DNA of 64,000 nt. Origin: Streptomyces sp. NBC_00102 (GTDB lineage Bacteria > Actinomycetota > Actinomycetes > Streptomycetales > Streptomycetaceae). Shown here in pieces: positions 1-8,047 of the stretch. The stretch lies in contig NZ_JAPEMC010000001.1 in NCBI RefSeq assembly GCF_026343115.1, forward strand, positions 186,001 through 250,000, written 5' to 3'. The first letter of the stretch is position 1; each line of letters starts with the position of its first letter. The translations under genes were made by a program, and so were the position numbers. The notes beneath the pieces were generated by a model that saw only the letters and a list, made by a program, of their open reading frames with translations, searched no databases and was not told the origin of the DNA.

Positions 1-147
1 CTGGCGGGTCTGGGCGGGCTGCCTGCCCTGACCGTCCCCGGTCCCCGGTCGGAAGGACTGCCGGTGGGACTCTGCCTGTTGACCGTCCCGGGCGGGGACG
101 AACGGCTCATCGCCGCAGGCATGTCGATGGAGCCCCGCCGCGCTTAG
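1..147 (+). CDS. Amidase family protein, C-terminal end (5' truncated by window)
   Basis: The reading frame is open from the first base to a TAG at 145-147 and gives 49 residues. A GLPALTVP segment followed by GLPVGLCLL and a short C-terminal helix is the usual ending of amidase-signature hydrolases (GatA/AtzF type), in which a conserved 'GxPxxxxP...GLPxGxQ' segment closes the fold. The catalytic Ser-cisSer-Lys part lies outside the window, so the substrate cannot be judged. A complete but different amidase is at 37236-38666. Confidence 0.6.
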   Translation: MAGLGGLPALTVPGPRSEGLPVGLCLLTVPGGDERLIAAGMSMEPRRA

Positions 148-261
148 TGGACGTCTCATTAGGCGCATTGACGTGCGCCTGGTCGTGCTGCTGATGGAGG
201 GGAGTCAGCGGGGCAGGCGGATTTGCTGTTGGTGAGGTGGCTGACGAGCTAGCCTCCCGGA

Positions 262-969
262 GTGGGGATATTGATGCGCTTGGCGGCTCGGGTCAGCCAT
301 CTGAGGAAGGGGCAGTCCAAGGTCGTCTTGGTGTTGTCCGGGGGGTACCGGGGGCCGTTTGAGGGGGAGCGGATCTGGCGAACGGTGCGCCGAGGCGTAC
401 GCATCGCAGGTGCCTTGGATTCGAGCCCGCCGGACGTCTGGATCTACGGGGCCGACTGTCAACGCCTCCCCGCGATCAAGAGCGGCTCTCTCGAGGCGTG
501 GATCGCGGACTGGGCCGTCCTGGCGAGGAGCCCTGTATTCGGCAAGTCCAGTGAGAACGGCAATCCGCTGGCCCGTTCGATAGGGGAGTACGGGCTGTTC
601 GAAGGCGGCAGTGTCGCCAGTGCGATGGAGGTGCTGCGGAAGGAGTATGAGGGCTCCCGTGTACCGGTCCTTGTGCTCTTCCACGTGGAGTCGATGGAGG
701 GCGAGGACAGTCGTGTCGCCAGGCAGTTGGAGAAGGCGTCGGGCAAGCCGCTGTTCTGGCAGTTCTTCGCCCAGTTGGACGAGATGTCCTGGTCGGTGCT
801 GGACCGCTTGGACGACGTGCGCCGGGAACGCCCGAGCATCACGAACGCGCACTACAACACCTCGTGGGACATGGACACATCAGTCGGCATGGACACCTTC
901 ATGCAGTACGGGATGATCAAGCCCTATGCGCGCTGGGTGAGAAGTTCACGCCGGCGGACGCTGGGGTGA
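262..969 (+). CDS. VWA-like (TerF C-terminal type) domain protein, possibly 5' truncated
   Basis: Predicted 235 residues from GTG 262; ATG 274 is an alternative. A stop lies in frame just upstream at 250-252. The N-terminal part (KVVLVLSGG) and a later VPVLVLFHVES strand followed by KPLFWQFFAQLDE resemble the beta strands and 'xxFWQFVxxG' segment of von Willebrand A domains in TerF-like stress proteins. There is no TerD-like N-terminal domain, so this may be the remaining half of a longer gene. The last 46 bases overlap the 3' end of an IS5-type transposase on the other strand, so the natural C-terminus may have been replaced. The family assignment rests on pattern resemblance only. Confidence 0.45.
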   Translation: MGILMRLAARVSHLRKGQSKVVLVLSGGYRGPFEGERIWRTVRRGVRIAGALDSSPPDVWIYGADCQRLPAIKSGSLEAWIADWAVLARSPVFGKSSENGNPLARSIGEYGLFEGGSVASAMEVLRKEYEGSRVPVLVLFHVESMEGEDSRVARQLEKASGKPLFWQFFAQLDEMSWSVLDRLDDVRRERPSITNAHYNTSWDMDTSVGMDTFMQYGMIKPYARWVRSSRRRTLG

Positions 970-1780
970 TCCGTGCTCTCCGCCGTGACCCTGCGGTAGC
1001 GGATCAGGATCGCGGCGATGCCGACAAAGGCGAGGAAATGCTCGGCCTTGCGTTCGTAGCGACGGTGCAGACGACGGCAACCATTGAGCCAGGACATTGT
1101 TCGCTCGACGACCCAGCGGTGACGTCCCAGACGATCGGAGGGTTCGATGCCGCGGCGGGCGATGCCGCGGCGTGATCTGTCGGCGGCGGAGCCATCGGCG
1201 CAGGTGGTCGAAGTCGTAGCCGTTGTCCGCGTGCAGCTTGGCCGGACCTCGGCGCCGTGGCCCGTAGCGCGAGCGGATCGGAGGGATGCCGCGCATCAGC
1301 GGGATCAGGGCCTGACTGTCGTGCAAGTCGGCGGCTGAGATGCCCACCGAGATCAGCCGGCCGTTACGGTCGACGATGAGATGGATTTTCGATCCGCTCT
1401 TGCCACGATCGGTCGGATTCGATCCCGTCAACCGCTCCCTTTGAGGCCCCGGACACTGACCGAGTCGATCGCGCACCGCGACCAGTCCAACTCACCGCGC
1501 GCGCCGAGCTCGTCCAGTACCAGGCGCTGCAGCCTGCCCCACACGGGAGCTCTGCACCACTCGGCGAAACGGCGATGCGCAGTTGTCCCGGACGGCCCGA
1601 AGCCTGGTGGCAGTTGCCGCCACGCGCAACCTGCCGTGGCCACGAACACGATGGCGGCCAACACCTGCCGATCCCCATCCTGCGGGGGCTGGCTCTGGAA
1701 CCTGTGTCGTGCGTGGTGCCGGGGCAGGTGTTGCCGTGGGAACGGGAGTTGTGACGGATCTTGGGAGCAACCACCGCATT
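924..1780 (-). pseudogene. IS5-family transposase, frameshifted
   Basis: The minus strand reads as an IS5-family (IS427-group-like) DDE transposase in pieces. The first frame carries the segments GCAWRQLPPGFG, TAHRRFAEW and DELGARGELDW. At about 1435 a -1 slip on CTCAAAGGG joins it to TGSNPTDRGKSGSK, the place where this group normally uses programmed frameshifting. A second break near 1168 is not normal: one extra G in CCGCGGCATCGCC moves the frame, after which RRGIEPSDRLGRHRW and YERKAEHFLAFVGIA are restored. The stop is at 924-926. The N-terminus (about 1690-1780) cannot be aligned to one frame. No clear terminal inverted repeats were found. It is probably inactive. Confidence 0.8.
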
Positions 1781-1857
1781 TCAGAGGGACACCCGCGCTG
1801 TTCTGCCAGCGGCGAATCCCGCCCGATCGGACCCGACGATCACTACGGTCCAGTCTC

Positions 1858-2583
1858 ATGACGACGATTACCACGCGCACGGTCCAGTACCCGGCCGACG
1901 GTCTGACGATGGTCGGGCACCTCGCGCTCCCGGCCGGTATCGACCGCCGGCCCGCGGTGCTGGTCGGACCGGAGGGCACGGGGCTCAGTGACGTCGAGCG
2001 CCAACGGGCCGATGCTCTCGCCGAGCTGGGATATGTGGCGCTGGCCTTCGACCTCCACGGCGGACGCTACTTGGAAAACCCCAAGGAGATGATGGCTCGT
2101 TGCATGCCGCTGCTCGCCGACCCCGACCGGATGCGGGGCATCGGCCACGCGGCGCTCGACGTGTTGCGCACCGAACCGCGGACCGACCCCGATCGGATGG
2201 CCGCCGTCGGCTACGGCACCGGAGGCGCCGTCGGGCTGGAACTCGGGCGCGACGGTGTCAACCTGCGCGCGATCGCGACAGTCAACGGGCTCATCACGGG
2301 CCGACCGGGCGAGGCGGCGCGCATTCGCTGCCCGGTATGGGCCGGGGTCGGGTCGGAAGACCCGATCATGTCCCCCGCGCAGCGGGAGGCGTTCACCGCC
2401 GAGATGCAGGCCGCGGGCGTCGACTGGCGCCTGGCGGTCTACGGCGGCGCCCTTCACGCCTTTCACCACCCGTCGGTCGACCACACCGTGCGCCCCGGCG
2501 TCGGCTACCACCCACGGCACGCACAGCGAGCCTGGCGCGACGTCGTCGACCTGCTCGCCGAATGTCTGCCCGTGACGGAGTGA
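1858..2583 (+). CDS. Dienelactone hydrolase-like protein lacking the usual nucleophile
   Basis: Predicted 241-residue alpha/beta hydrolase of the dienelactone hydrolase family, from ATG 1858. The family triad is Cys-Asp-His, with the Cys in a GYCxGG elbow. Here the elbow reads GYGTGG (residues 118-123), so residue 120 is Gly instead of Cys. The Asp (D168 in GSEDP) and His (H200 in LHAF) are in place. Either the protein is catalytically dead, or it uses another residue such as Thr121. The fold is otherwise complete. It sits between two decayed insertion sequences and 1.1 kb before a second family member that does have the Cys. Confidence 0.8.
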   Translation: MTTITTRTVQYPADGLTMVGHLALPAGIDRRPAVLVGPEGTGLSDVERQRADALAELGYVALAFDLHGGRYLENPKEMMARCMPLLADPDRMRGIGHAALDVLRTEPRTDPDRMAAVGYGTGGAVGLELGRDGVNLRAIATVNGLITGRPGEAARIRCPVWAGVGSEDPIMSPAQREAFTAEMQAAGVDWRLAVYGGALHAFHHPSVDHTVRPGVGYHPRHAQRAWRDVVDLLAECLPVTE

Positions 2584-2703
2584 ACTGGTCACTCCATGCT
2601 CGGACGCCCGGTGACCGCCGTGATGCCTGGGCTCCACTGCCTACGCGGGCGAGGAAACTGCGGCTTGCCAGTGATCCACTTCGGCCGATCGGCTCTCCCG
2701 CCA

Positions 2704-3507
2704 TGCCCCTCCGCACTGCCTGCCCGATAGCCCCGAGTGCCGCCGAACGCGCGCGGCTGAAGGAGATGGCCTACGGCCAAGAGACCGAGCACCGGCTGCG
2801 GGTGCGTGCACAGGTGGTGCTGCACGCCGCGCGCGGACGCTCCAATGTGCGTATCGCCCAGGAGAGGGGGCTGCACCTGGACACCGTGCGCCGCTGGCGT
2901 GGCCGGTTCACCGAACAGGGTTTGCCGGGGCTCAAAGACCGTCAACGCTGCGGCCGCCGACCGGCGTTCACGTCGCTGCAGGTCGCCGAGGCCGAGGCAC
3001 TGGCCTGCTGGCCGCCCGCCGAGAGCGGAGTGCCGCTGTCGCGCTGGTCATGCCCGGAACTGAACCATGAAGTCATCCAGCGGGGCATCGCCGCGTTCGT
3101 GTCGGCGCCCACTGTGCGCCGCCGGCTGGCCGAGGACGCGCTCAAGCCCTGGCAGCACCGCTCCTGGATCTTCATCACCGACCCTGCCTTCCGCGCCAAA
3201 GCCCCAGCGTGTGCTGGACCTGTACGCCCGCACCTGGCAGGGCACCCCGCTCCACGCTGACGAGTACGTCGTCAGCGCCGACGGGAAGACCTCCATCCAG
3301 TCCCGCTGCCGCTGCCACCCCACCCTCGCCCCGGGCCAGGCCCGCGCCATGCGCGTCAACCACACCTACGGGGTACGGACGCGGGGGCGCCCTGGCCCAC
3401 CTTGCCGCATATGACGTCCACCAGCCGAAGGTGTCCGGCCGCACCGAGCCGCGCACCGGCATCGACCCGTTCATGAACCCGGTCACCCAGGTGCTGAAAC
3501 GGTCCGT
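2704..3507 (+). pseudogene. IS630-family transposase, frameshifted and truncated
   Basis: From about ATG 2704 the plus strand encodes an IS630-type transposase: an N-terminal HTH region (RAQVVLHAARGRSNVRIA, TVRRWRGRF, GLPGLKDR), then the DDE core. Two single-base insertions break the frame. An extra C near 3200 precedes RVLDLYARTWQG and DEYVVSADGKTSIQ, and an extra G near 3373 precedes GRGGALAHLAAYDVH. The reading can be followed to FMNPVTQVLK at about 3505 and then stops resembling a transposase, so the C-terminal part with the last catalytic acidic residues is missing. No terminal repeats recognised. Confidence 0.8.
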
Positions 3508-3672
3508 GCAGAATGTCCCCAGGCTCCGGCCGTCGGCACCGAGCCCCCGCACGACCCGATGGCCTTCGTCTCCACAGCCCGGCGACACCCTCACCGTGTC
3601 GCCCGGACCTCCCGGACGCCGCCGGGCAACGGATCCGCCGGCAGCGTCGACAGCCCCGACAAGGAGTGCTCC
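3508..3672. other. Spacer with no recognised gene
   Basis: This stretch links the broken IS630 transposase to the next hydrolase gene. Nothing is seen in it except an AAGGAG ribosome-binding site at 3661-3666 serving the gene that starts at 3673. Confidence 0.5.
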
Positions 3673-4434
3673 ATGGCCGAATGCGCCATCACCGGCACGA
3701 GCGTCGACGTCCCCACGTCCGACGGCGCCGCCGACGCCTGGTTCGTGCACCCTGCGGACGGCGCCCCGCACCCCGCCGTCCTGCTCTACATGGACGCCTT
3801 CGGTCTCCGCCCCCACCTGCGGTCGATGGCCGACCGCCTCGCCGGGGCCGGATACGCGGTGCTCGTGCCCAACGTCTTCCACCGGCACGGCCGCGCCCCG
3901 GTGGTGGAGCTCCCCGACCACATCGCCGGAGACGGCCGTGCGGCGCTGTTCGGGCGGATCCGCCCGATGATGGGCGGGCTGACGCCCGAGGTGGTGGCCT
4001 CCGACGCGGACGCCTACCTCACATGGCTTCAGGCGCGGCCCGAGACGGAGGACCGTGCGGTGGGGGTGACCGGATACTGCATGGGCGCCCGGCTCGCCCT
4101 GCTCACCGCGGGCAGTCACCCGAAGAGGGTCGCGGCGGCGGCAGGCTTCCACGGGGCGGGGCTGGCGACGCCGGACGCCGACAGCCCGCACCTCCTCGCT
4201 CCCGGAATCACCGCGGAGCTCTACTTCGGCCACGCCGACAACGACTCCGCCAACCCGCCCGAGGCGCAGGCCACCCTTGACCAGGCCCTCACCGCGGCCG
4301 GAGTACGCCACCGCGCCGAGGTCTACACCGGCGCCTCGCACGGTTTCACCATGGCCGACACGGACGCCTACGACGAGCGGGCCGCCGACCGGCACTGGAG
4401 CGCGCTCCTCGGCCTGTTCGCCCGCACCCTCTGA
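3673..4434 (+). CDS. Dienelactone hydrolase family protein
   Basis: Predicted 253-residue cytoplasmic alpha/beta hydrolase from ATG 3673, with AAGGAG seven bases upstream. The full Cys-Asp-His set is visible: GYCMGA with C136, an acidic residue in GHADND (D189 or D191) and H223 in SHGF. Members hydrolyse dienelactones or related esters, often in aromatic catabolism, which fits the nearby vdc hydroxyarylate decarboxylase genes. An upstream ATG in the same frame (3559) is rejected because its codons read into IS debris. The specific substrate is unknown. Confidence 0.85.
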   Translation: MAECAITGTSVDVPTSDGAADAWFVHPADGAPHPAVLLYMDAFGLRPHLRSMADRLAGAGYAVLVPNVFHRHGRAPVVELPDHIAGDGRAALFGRIRPMMGGLTPEVVASDADAYLTWLQARPETEDRAVGVTGYCMGARLALLTAGSHPKRVAAAAGFHGAGLATPDADSPHLLAPGITAELYFGHADNDSANPPEAQATLDQALTAAGVRHRAEVYTGASHGFTMADTDAYDERAADRHWSALLGLFARTL

Positions 4435-4477
4435 GCCCCCGCGCTCCGCGCGCCCGACGCCCCACCCCCACCAGGGG

Positions 4478-5371
4478 TTACGGGCCCCCGCGCCCCAGCG
4501 CCTGGGCGCGGAACGCCGCCGGGGTCGCTCCCGTCCGCAGCCGGAAGAACTTGGTGAAGTCGCTCGCGTCCTCGAAGCCCAGTCTCCCGGCGACCTCCTT
4601 CGCCGGGAGGCGGCTGTGCTGGAGGAGGCGCTTGGCCTCCAGCAGGACCCGCTCGTCCACGAACTGCTTGGCGCCGGCCCCCGTCACCGCCCGGGTCGCC
4701 CGGGTCAGGGTGCGGGGGCTGTAGCCGAGCGCGGCCGCGTAGTCCTCGACCCGCCGGGTCGTCGCGTGGTCGCGCTCCACCGCGTCGTGGAACCGGCGGA
4801 ACACCTCGCTCACCGGTCCGGGCCGCCGTGTGGTGCCCCGTACCGTCGCGAGCCGCAGGACCAGCACGGACACCAGGTGGCGCAGCACCTCGACGTGCGA
4901 GTCGAGCGGCAGGGTGGCCATCGCGCCGTACTCGTACGCGAGGTGGTCCAGCCCCCGGCCGAGCGCCTCCGCGTCGGTGCCGGTGGGCAGCAGCGGTTCC
5001 TGCTGGTAGGGCGGGTCCATGTGGGCGGCGGCCACGGTGGCCGGGGGAAGGAAGCCGCGCTGGAAGAGGACGACCGTGCCGTCCGCCGTCACCAGGTCCG
5101 GGCCGAAGCGCTGTACCTGGCCGGGCCGGATCCAGAGCCAGGAGCCGGGCGGCAGCTCGTGTTCGACGAAGTCGACCGCCATCCGCAGAGGGCGGGCGCG
5201 GACCGCGATCAGCTGGTGGAAGGCCGGGCGCAGCGGGGCGTACGGGTCGTTGCCGTGCCGCCGGGAGCGGCCGTGGAGGCCGGCCAGCTCGACCACCTCG
5301 ACGCCGGTGGGCGCGCCCACCGCGGCCGTGTAGTCGAGGTCCCGGACCTCAGGTTGTCCGATTCTTCCCAT
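4478..5371 (-). CDS. AraC-family transcriptional regulator
   Basis: Predicted 297 residues from ATG 5371; the frame extends upstream to 5443. The N-terminal half looks like a cupin-type sensor (PGSWLWIRPGQVQRF). The C-terminal hundred residues hold two helix-turn-helix units typical of AraC/XylS proteins (VEDYAAALGYSPRTLTRA, and AKEVAGRLGFEDASDFTKFF followed by TGATPAAFR). It is divergent from vdcB with about 105 bases between the starts, so a shared control region is likely and the regulator probably governs vdcBCD. The inducer, perhaps vanillate, is inferred from context only. Confidence 0.85.
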   Translation of the reverse strand: MGRIGQPEVRDLDYTAAVGAPTGVEVVELAGLHGRSRRHGNDPYAPLRPAFHQLIAVRARPLRMAVDFVEHELPPGSWLWIRPGQVQRFGPDLVTADGTVVLFQRGFLPPATVAAAHMDPPYQQEPLLPTGTDAEALGRGLDHLAYEYGAMATLPLDSHVEVLRHLVSVLVLRLATVRGTTRRPGPVSEVFRRFHDAVERDHATTRRVEDYAAALGYSPRTLTRATRAVTGAGAKQFVDERVLLEAKRLLQHSRLPAKEVAGRLGFEDASDFTKFFRLRTGATPAAFRAQALGRGGP

Positions 5372-5476
5372 CGTGAGTCCCGAGGGTACCGCTGCCCTCG
5401 GCGAACTGCCTCCTAGCGTGGAGAGCACCGACCCCGCGGGCATTCCCGCAGGTCATCGAGGTGCAAGGAGTGAGCG

Positions 5477-6073
5477 GTGCGGCTGATCGTGGGCATGACC
5501 GGGGCGACGGGGGCCGTGATCGGCGTGCGGCTGCTGGAGAATCTGGCGGAGCTGCCGGACGTGGAGACCCATCTCGTCCTGTCCCGCTGGGCGCGCGCCA
5601 CGATCGAGCTGGAGACCGGCCGGCCGGTCTCGGAAGTGAACGCGCTCGCGGACGTGGTGCACAGCCCCGACGACCAGGGCGCGACCATCTCCTCCGGTTC
5701 GTTCCGCACCGACGGCATGGTGATCGTGCCCTGCTCCATGAAGACGCTCGCGGGCATCCGGGCCGGTTACGCGGAGGGTCTGGTGGCCCGGGCCGCCGAC
5801 GTCGTACTCAAGGAGCGGCGCAGGCTGGTCCTGGTGCCGCGCGAGACTCCGCTGAGCGAGATCCATCTCGAGAACATGCTCGCGCTGGCGCGGATGGGCG
5901 TGCGGATGGTGCCGCCGATGCCCGCCTTCTACAACCACCCCCGGTCGGTCGACGACATCGTCGACCACATCACCGCGCGGATCCTCGACCAGTTCGATCT
6001 GCCCGCCCCGGCCGCCAGGCGCTGGGAGGGCATGCGCGCCGCGCGCGCCGCCGCCGCGCAGGCCGCGCCCTGA
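5477..6073 (+). CDS. vdcB: UbiX-type flavin prenyltransferase, hydroxyarylic acid decarboxylase subunit B
   Basis: Predicted 198 residues from GTG 5477, with AAGGAG at 5465-5470. The MTGATGAVIG nucleotide-binding start, SGSFRTDGMVIVPCSMKTLAGI and the RRLVLVPRETPLS segment are hallmarks of the UbiX/Pad1 family. These enzymes attach a prenyl group to FMN to make the prenylated flavin that UbiD-type decarboxylases require. It is the first gene of a three-gene set in the order B-C-D known from the vanillate decarboxylase genes of Streptomyces. Confidence 0.92.
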   Translation: MRLIVGMTGATGAVIGVRLLENLAELPDVETHLVLSRWARATIELETGRPVSEVNALADVVHSPDDQGATISSGSFRTDGMVIVPCSMKTLAGIRAGYAEGLVARAADVVLKERRRLVLVPRETPLSEIHLENMLALARMGVRMVPPMPAFYNHPRSVDDIVDHITARILDQFDLPAPAARRWEGMRAARAAAAQAAP

Positions 6074-6126
6074 GGCCCCTGGGCCCGCGACGCATTCCTC
6101 TACCGACCACCACTTTTGGAGCCCTC

Positions 6127-7554
6127 ATGGCCTACGACGATCTGCGCAGCTTCCTCGCCACACTGGAGAAGGAGGGACAGCTCCTGCGCATCACCGAGGA
6201 GGTGCTGCCGGAACCCGATCTGGCGGCCGCCGCCAACGCGACGGGACGCATCGGCGAGAACGCCCCGGCCCTGTACTTCGACAACGTCACCGGTTTCACG
6301 GACGCCCGGATCGCGATGAACGTGCACGGCTCCTGGGCCAACCACGCTCTCGCGCTCGGGCTGCCGAAGCACACCCCGGTCAAGGAGCAGGTGGAGACGT
6401 TCGCCGCCCGCTGGGACGCGTTCCCGGTCGCCCCGGAGCGGCGCGAGGACGCGCCCTGGCGCGAGAACACCCAGGAGGGCGCGGACGTCGACCTCTTCTC
6501 CGTGCTGCCGCTGTTCCGTCTCAACGACGGTGACGGCGGGTTCTACCTGGACAAGGCCGCCGTGGTGTCCCGCGACCCGGAGGACCCGGACAACTTCGGC
6601 AAGCAGAACGTCGGTACGTACCGCATCCAGGTGATCGGGACCGACCGGCTGGCCTTCCAGCCCGTCCCGATGCACGACATCGCCCAGCACCTGCGCAAGG
6701 CGGAGGAGAAGGGCGAGGACCTGCCGATCGCGATCACCCTCGGCAACGACCCGGTGATCACCGTGGTGGCCGGTATGCCGATGGCGTACGACCAGAGCGA
6801 GTACGAGATGGCGGGCGCCCTGCGCGGGGCGCCGGCGCCCATCGCCACCGCGCCGCTGACCGGCTTCGACGTGCCGTGGGGCAGTGAGGTCGTCATCGAG
6901 GGCGTCATCGAGTCCCGCAAGCGCCAGATCGAGGGCCCGTTCGGCGAGTTCACCGGTCACTACTCGGGCGGGCGCCGTATGCCGGTCATCCGTGTGGACC
7001 GCGTCTCCTACCGCACCAACCCCGTGTTCGAGTCCCTGTACCTGGGCATGCCGTGGACCGAGGTCGACTACCTGGTCGGCCCCAACACCTGTGTGCCGCT
7101 GCTGAAGCAGCTGCGCGCCGAGTTCCCCGAGGTGCGGGCCGTCAACGCCATGTACACGCACGGGCTGATGGTCATCATCTCCACGGCCAAGCGGTACGGC
7201 GGTTTCGCCAAGGCGGTCGGCATGCGGGCGATGACGACGCCGCACGGTCTGGGTTACGTGGCCCAGGTGATCCTGGTGGACGAGGACGTCGACCCGTTCA
7301 ACCTGCCGCAGGTGCTGTGGTCGATGTCGGCCAAGGTCAACCCCAAGGAAGACGTGGTCATCATTCCGAACCTGTCCGTCCTGGAGCTGGCTCCGGCCGC
7401 CCAGCCGGCCGGCATCACCAGCAAGATGATCATCGATGCGACGACGCCGGTCTCCCCCGACGTGCGCGGCAACTTCTCGACCCCGGCCAAGGACCTGCCG
7501 GAGACCCAGGAGTGGGCGGCGAAGCTCCAGAAGCTGATCGCGGCCCGCGGCTGA
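6127..7554 (+). CDS. vdcC: UbiD-family non-oxidative hydroxyarylic acid decarboxylase subunit C
   Basis: Predicted 475 residues, the usual length for VdcC. Family segments include FGKQNVGTYRIQV, EYEMAGALRGAPAPI, VVIEGVIESRKR, GPFGEFTGHYSGG and a C-terminal NPKEDVVIIPNLS. UbiD enzymes use prenylated FMN and a divalent metal to remove or add CO2 on aromatic acids. The VdcBCD group converts vanillate to guaiacol. The gene lies 53 bases behind vdcB and 50 bases before vdcD, and is surely co-transcribed with them. Confidence 0.93.
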   Translation: MAYDDLRSFLATLEKEGQLLRITEEVLPEPDLAAAANATGRIGENAPALYFDNVTGFTDARIAMNVHGSWANHALALGLPKHTPVKEQVETFAARWDAFPVAPERREDAPWRENTQEGADVDLFSVLPLFRLNDGDGGFYLDKAAVVSRDPEDPDNFGKQNVGTYRIQVIGTDRLAFQPVPMHDIAQHLRKAEEKGEDLPIAITLGNDPVITVVAGMPMAYDQSEYEMAGALRGAPAPIATAPLTGFDVPWGSEVVIEGVIESRKRQIEGPFGEFTGHYSGGRRMPVIRVDRVSYRTNPVFESLYLGMPWTEVDYLVGPNTCVPLLKQLRAEFPEVRAVNAMYTHGLMVIISTAKRYGGFAKAVGMRAMTTPHGLGYVAQVILVDEDVDPFNLPQVLWSMSAKVNPKEDVVIIPNLSVLELAPAAQPAGITSKMIIDATTPVSPDVRGNFSTPAKDLPETQEWAAKLQKLIAARG

Positions 7555-7604
7555 CCCGCGCGGCCCGTCGACCACCGTTCCCCCTCCCCCCGGAAGGACC
7601 TGTC

Positions 7605-7847
7605 GTGAACTCCCCCGTCATCTGCCCCCGTTGTGCTTTCGAGACGATCGGCACGCTCGCCACGTCGCCGGTGCCCGGCGTCTGGGACCTGCTCCAGTGC
7701 GGCCAGTGCCTGTACACCTGGCGCACCACGGAGCCGGCCCGCCGGACCCGGCGCGACGCCTATCCCGAGCAGTTCAAGCTGACCCTCGCGGACATCGAGA
7801 ACGCCATCGAGGTCCCGGCGGTCCCGCCGCTGCGCACTGCCGGCTGA
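7605..7847 (+). CDS. vdcD: Non-oxidative hydroxyarylic acid decarboxylase subunit D
   Basis: Predicted 80 residues from GTG 7605, preceded by GGAAGGA at 7592-7598. Two Cys pairs (CPRC near the start and CGQC about 25 residues later) could bind a metal. A WDLLQCGQCLYTWRTTEP segment matches the small D subunit of vanillate/4-hydroxybenzoate decarboxylases. This third subunit accompanies UbiX and UbiD homologues in Gram-positive and enteric gene sets; its role is not well defined. Context is decisive for the assignment. Confidence 0.9.
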   Translation: MNSPVICPRCAFETIGTLATSPVPGVWDLLQCGQCLYTWRTTEPARRTRRDAYPEQFKLTLADIENAIEVPAVPPLRTAG

Positions 7848-7918
7848 CGTCCGGTCACCTCACGGGAGTCGCCGCACCGCGGCCCCGTCCCCCGGCCGGG
7901 CAGCGGTTTCCGTCCCCT

Positions 7919-7958
7919 CGGCAGCCGCGGCCCGGCCGGGGCCGTTCCGCGGCTGCCG
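7919..7958. terminator. Hairpin after vdcD (candidate terminator)
   Basis: CGGCAGCCGCGG at 7919-7930 is exactly complementary to CCGCGGCTGCCG at 7947-7958, giving a 12-bp stem with a 16-base loop. There is no T-run, as is common in Streptomyces terminators. It lies 72 bases past the vdcD stop. Confidence 0.6.
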
Positions 7959-7975
7959 GCGGACTGTGCTCAGGG

Positions 7976-8045
7976 CCTTTCGTCCGGACAACGCCGCGAG
8001 GTGCGGCACCCGGGCACGCGGGCCCGGCACGATCCGGACGAAAGG
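7976..8045. repeat. 13-bp inverted repeat between convergent genes
   Basis: CCTTTCGTCCGGA at 7976-7988 pairs exactly with TCCGGACGAAAGG at 8033-8045, enclosing 44 bases. It ends just before the 3' end of the oxidoreductase gene on the minus strand and may serve as its terminator. With the hairpin at 7919 it separates two convergent genes. Confidence 0.5.
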
Positions 8046-8047
8046 TC

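Noticed and set aside
1428..1979. 183-codon minus-strand frame as a complete gene
   Set aside because: Only its last 80 codons match transposase; the beginning is antisense to the dienelactone-hydrolase-like gene.
3175..4395. 406-codon open frame on the minus strand
   Set aside because: Antisense shadow of the dienelactone hydrolase gene and IS630 remnant; Gly/Val/Arg-rich with no domain pattern.
6100..7575. 491-codon open frame on the minus strand
   Set aside because: Mirror of vdcC; composition (His/Arg/Asp/Gly/Val) is typical of antisense frames in high-GC DNA.
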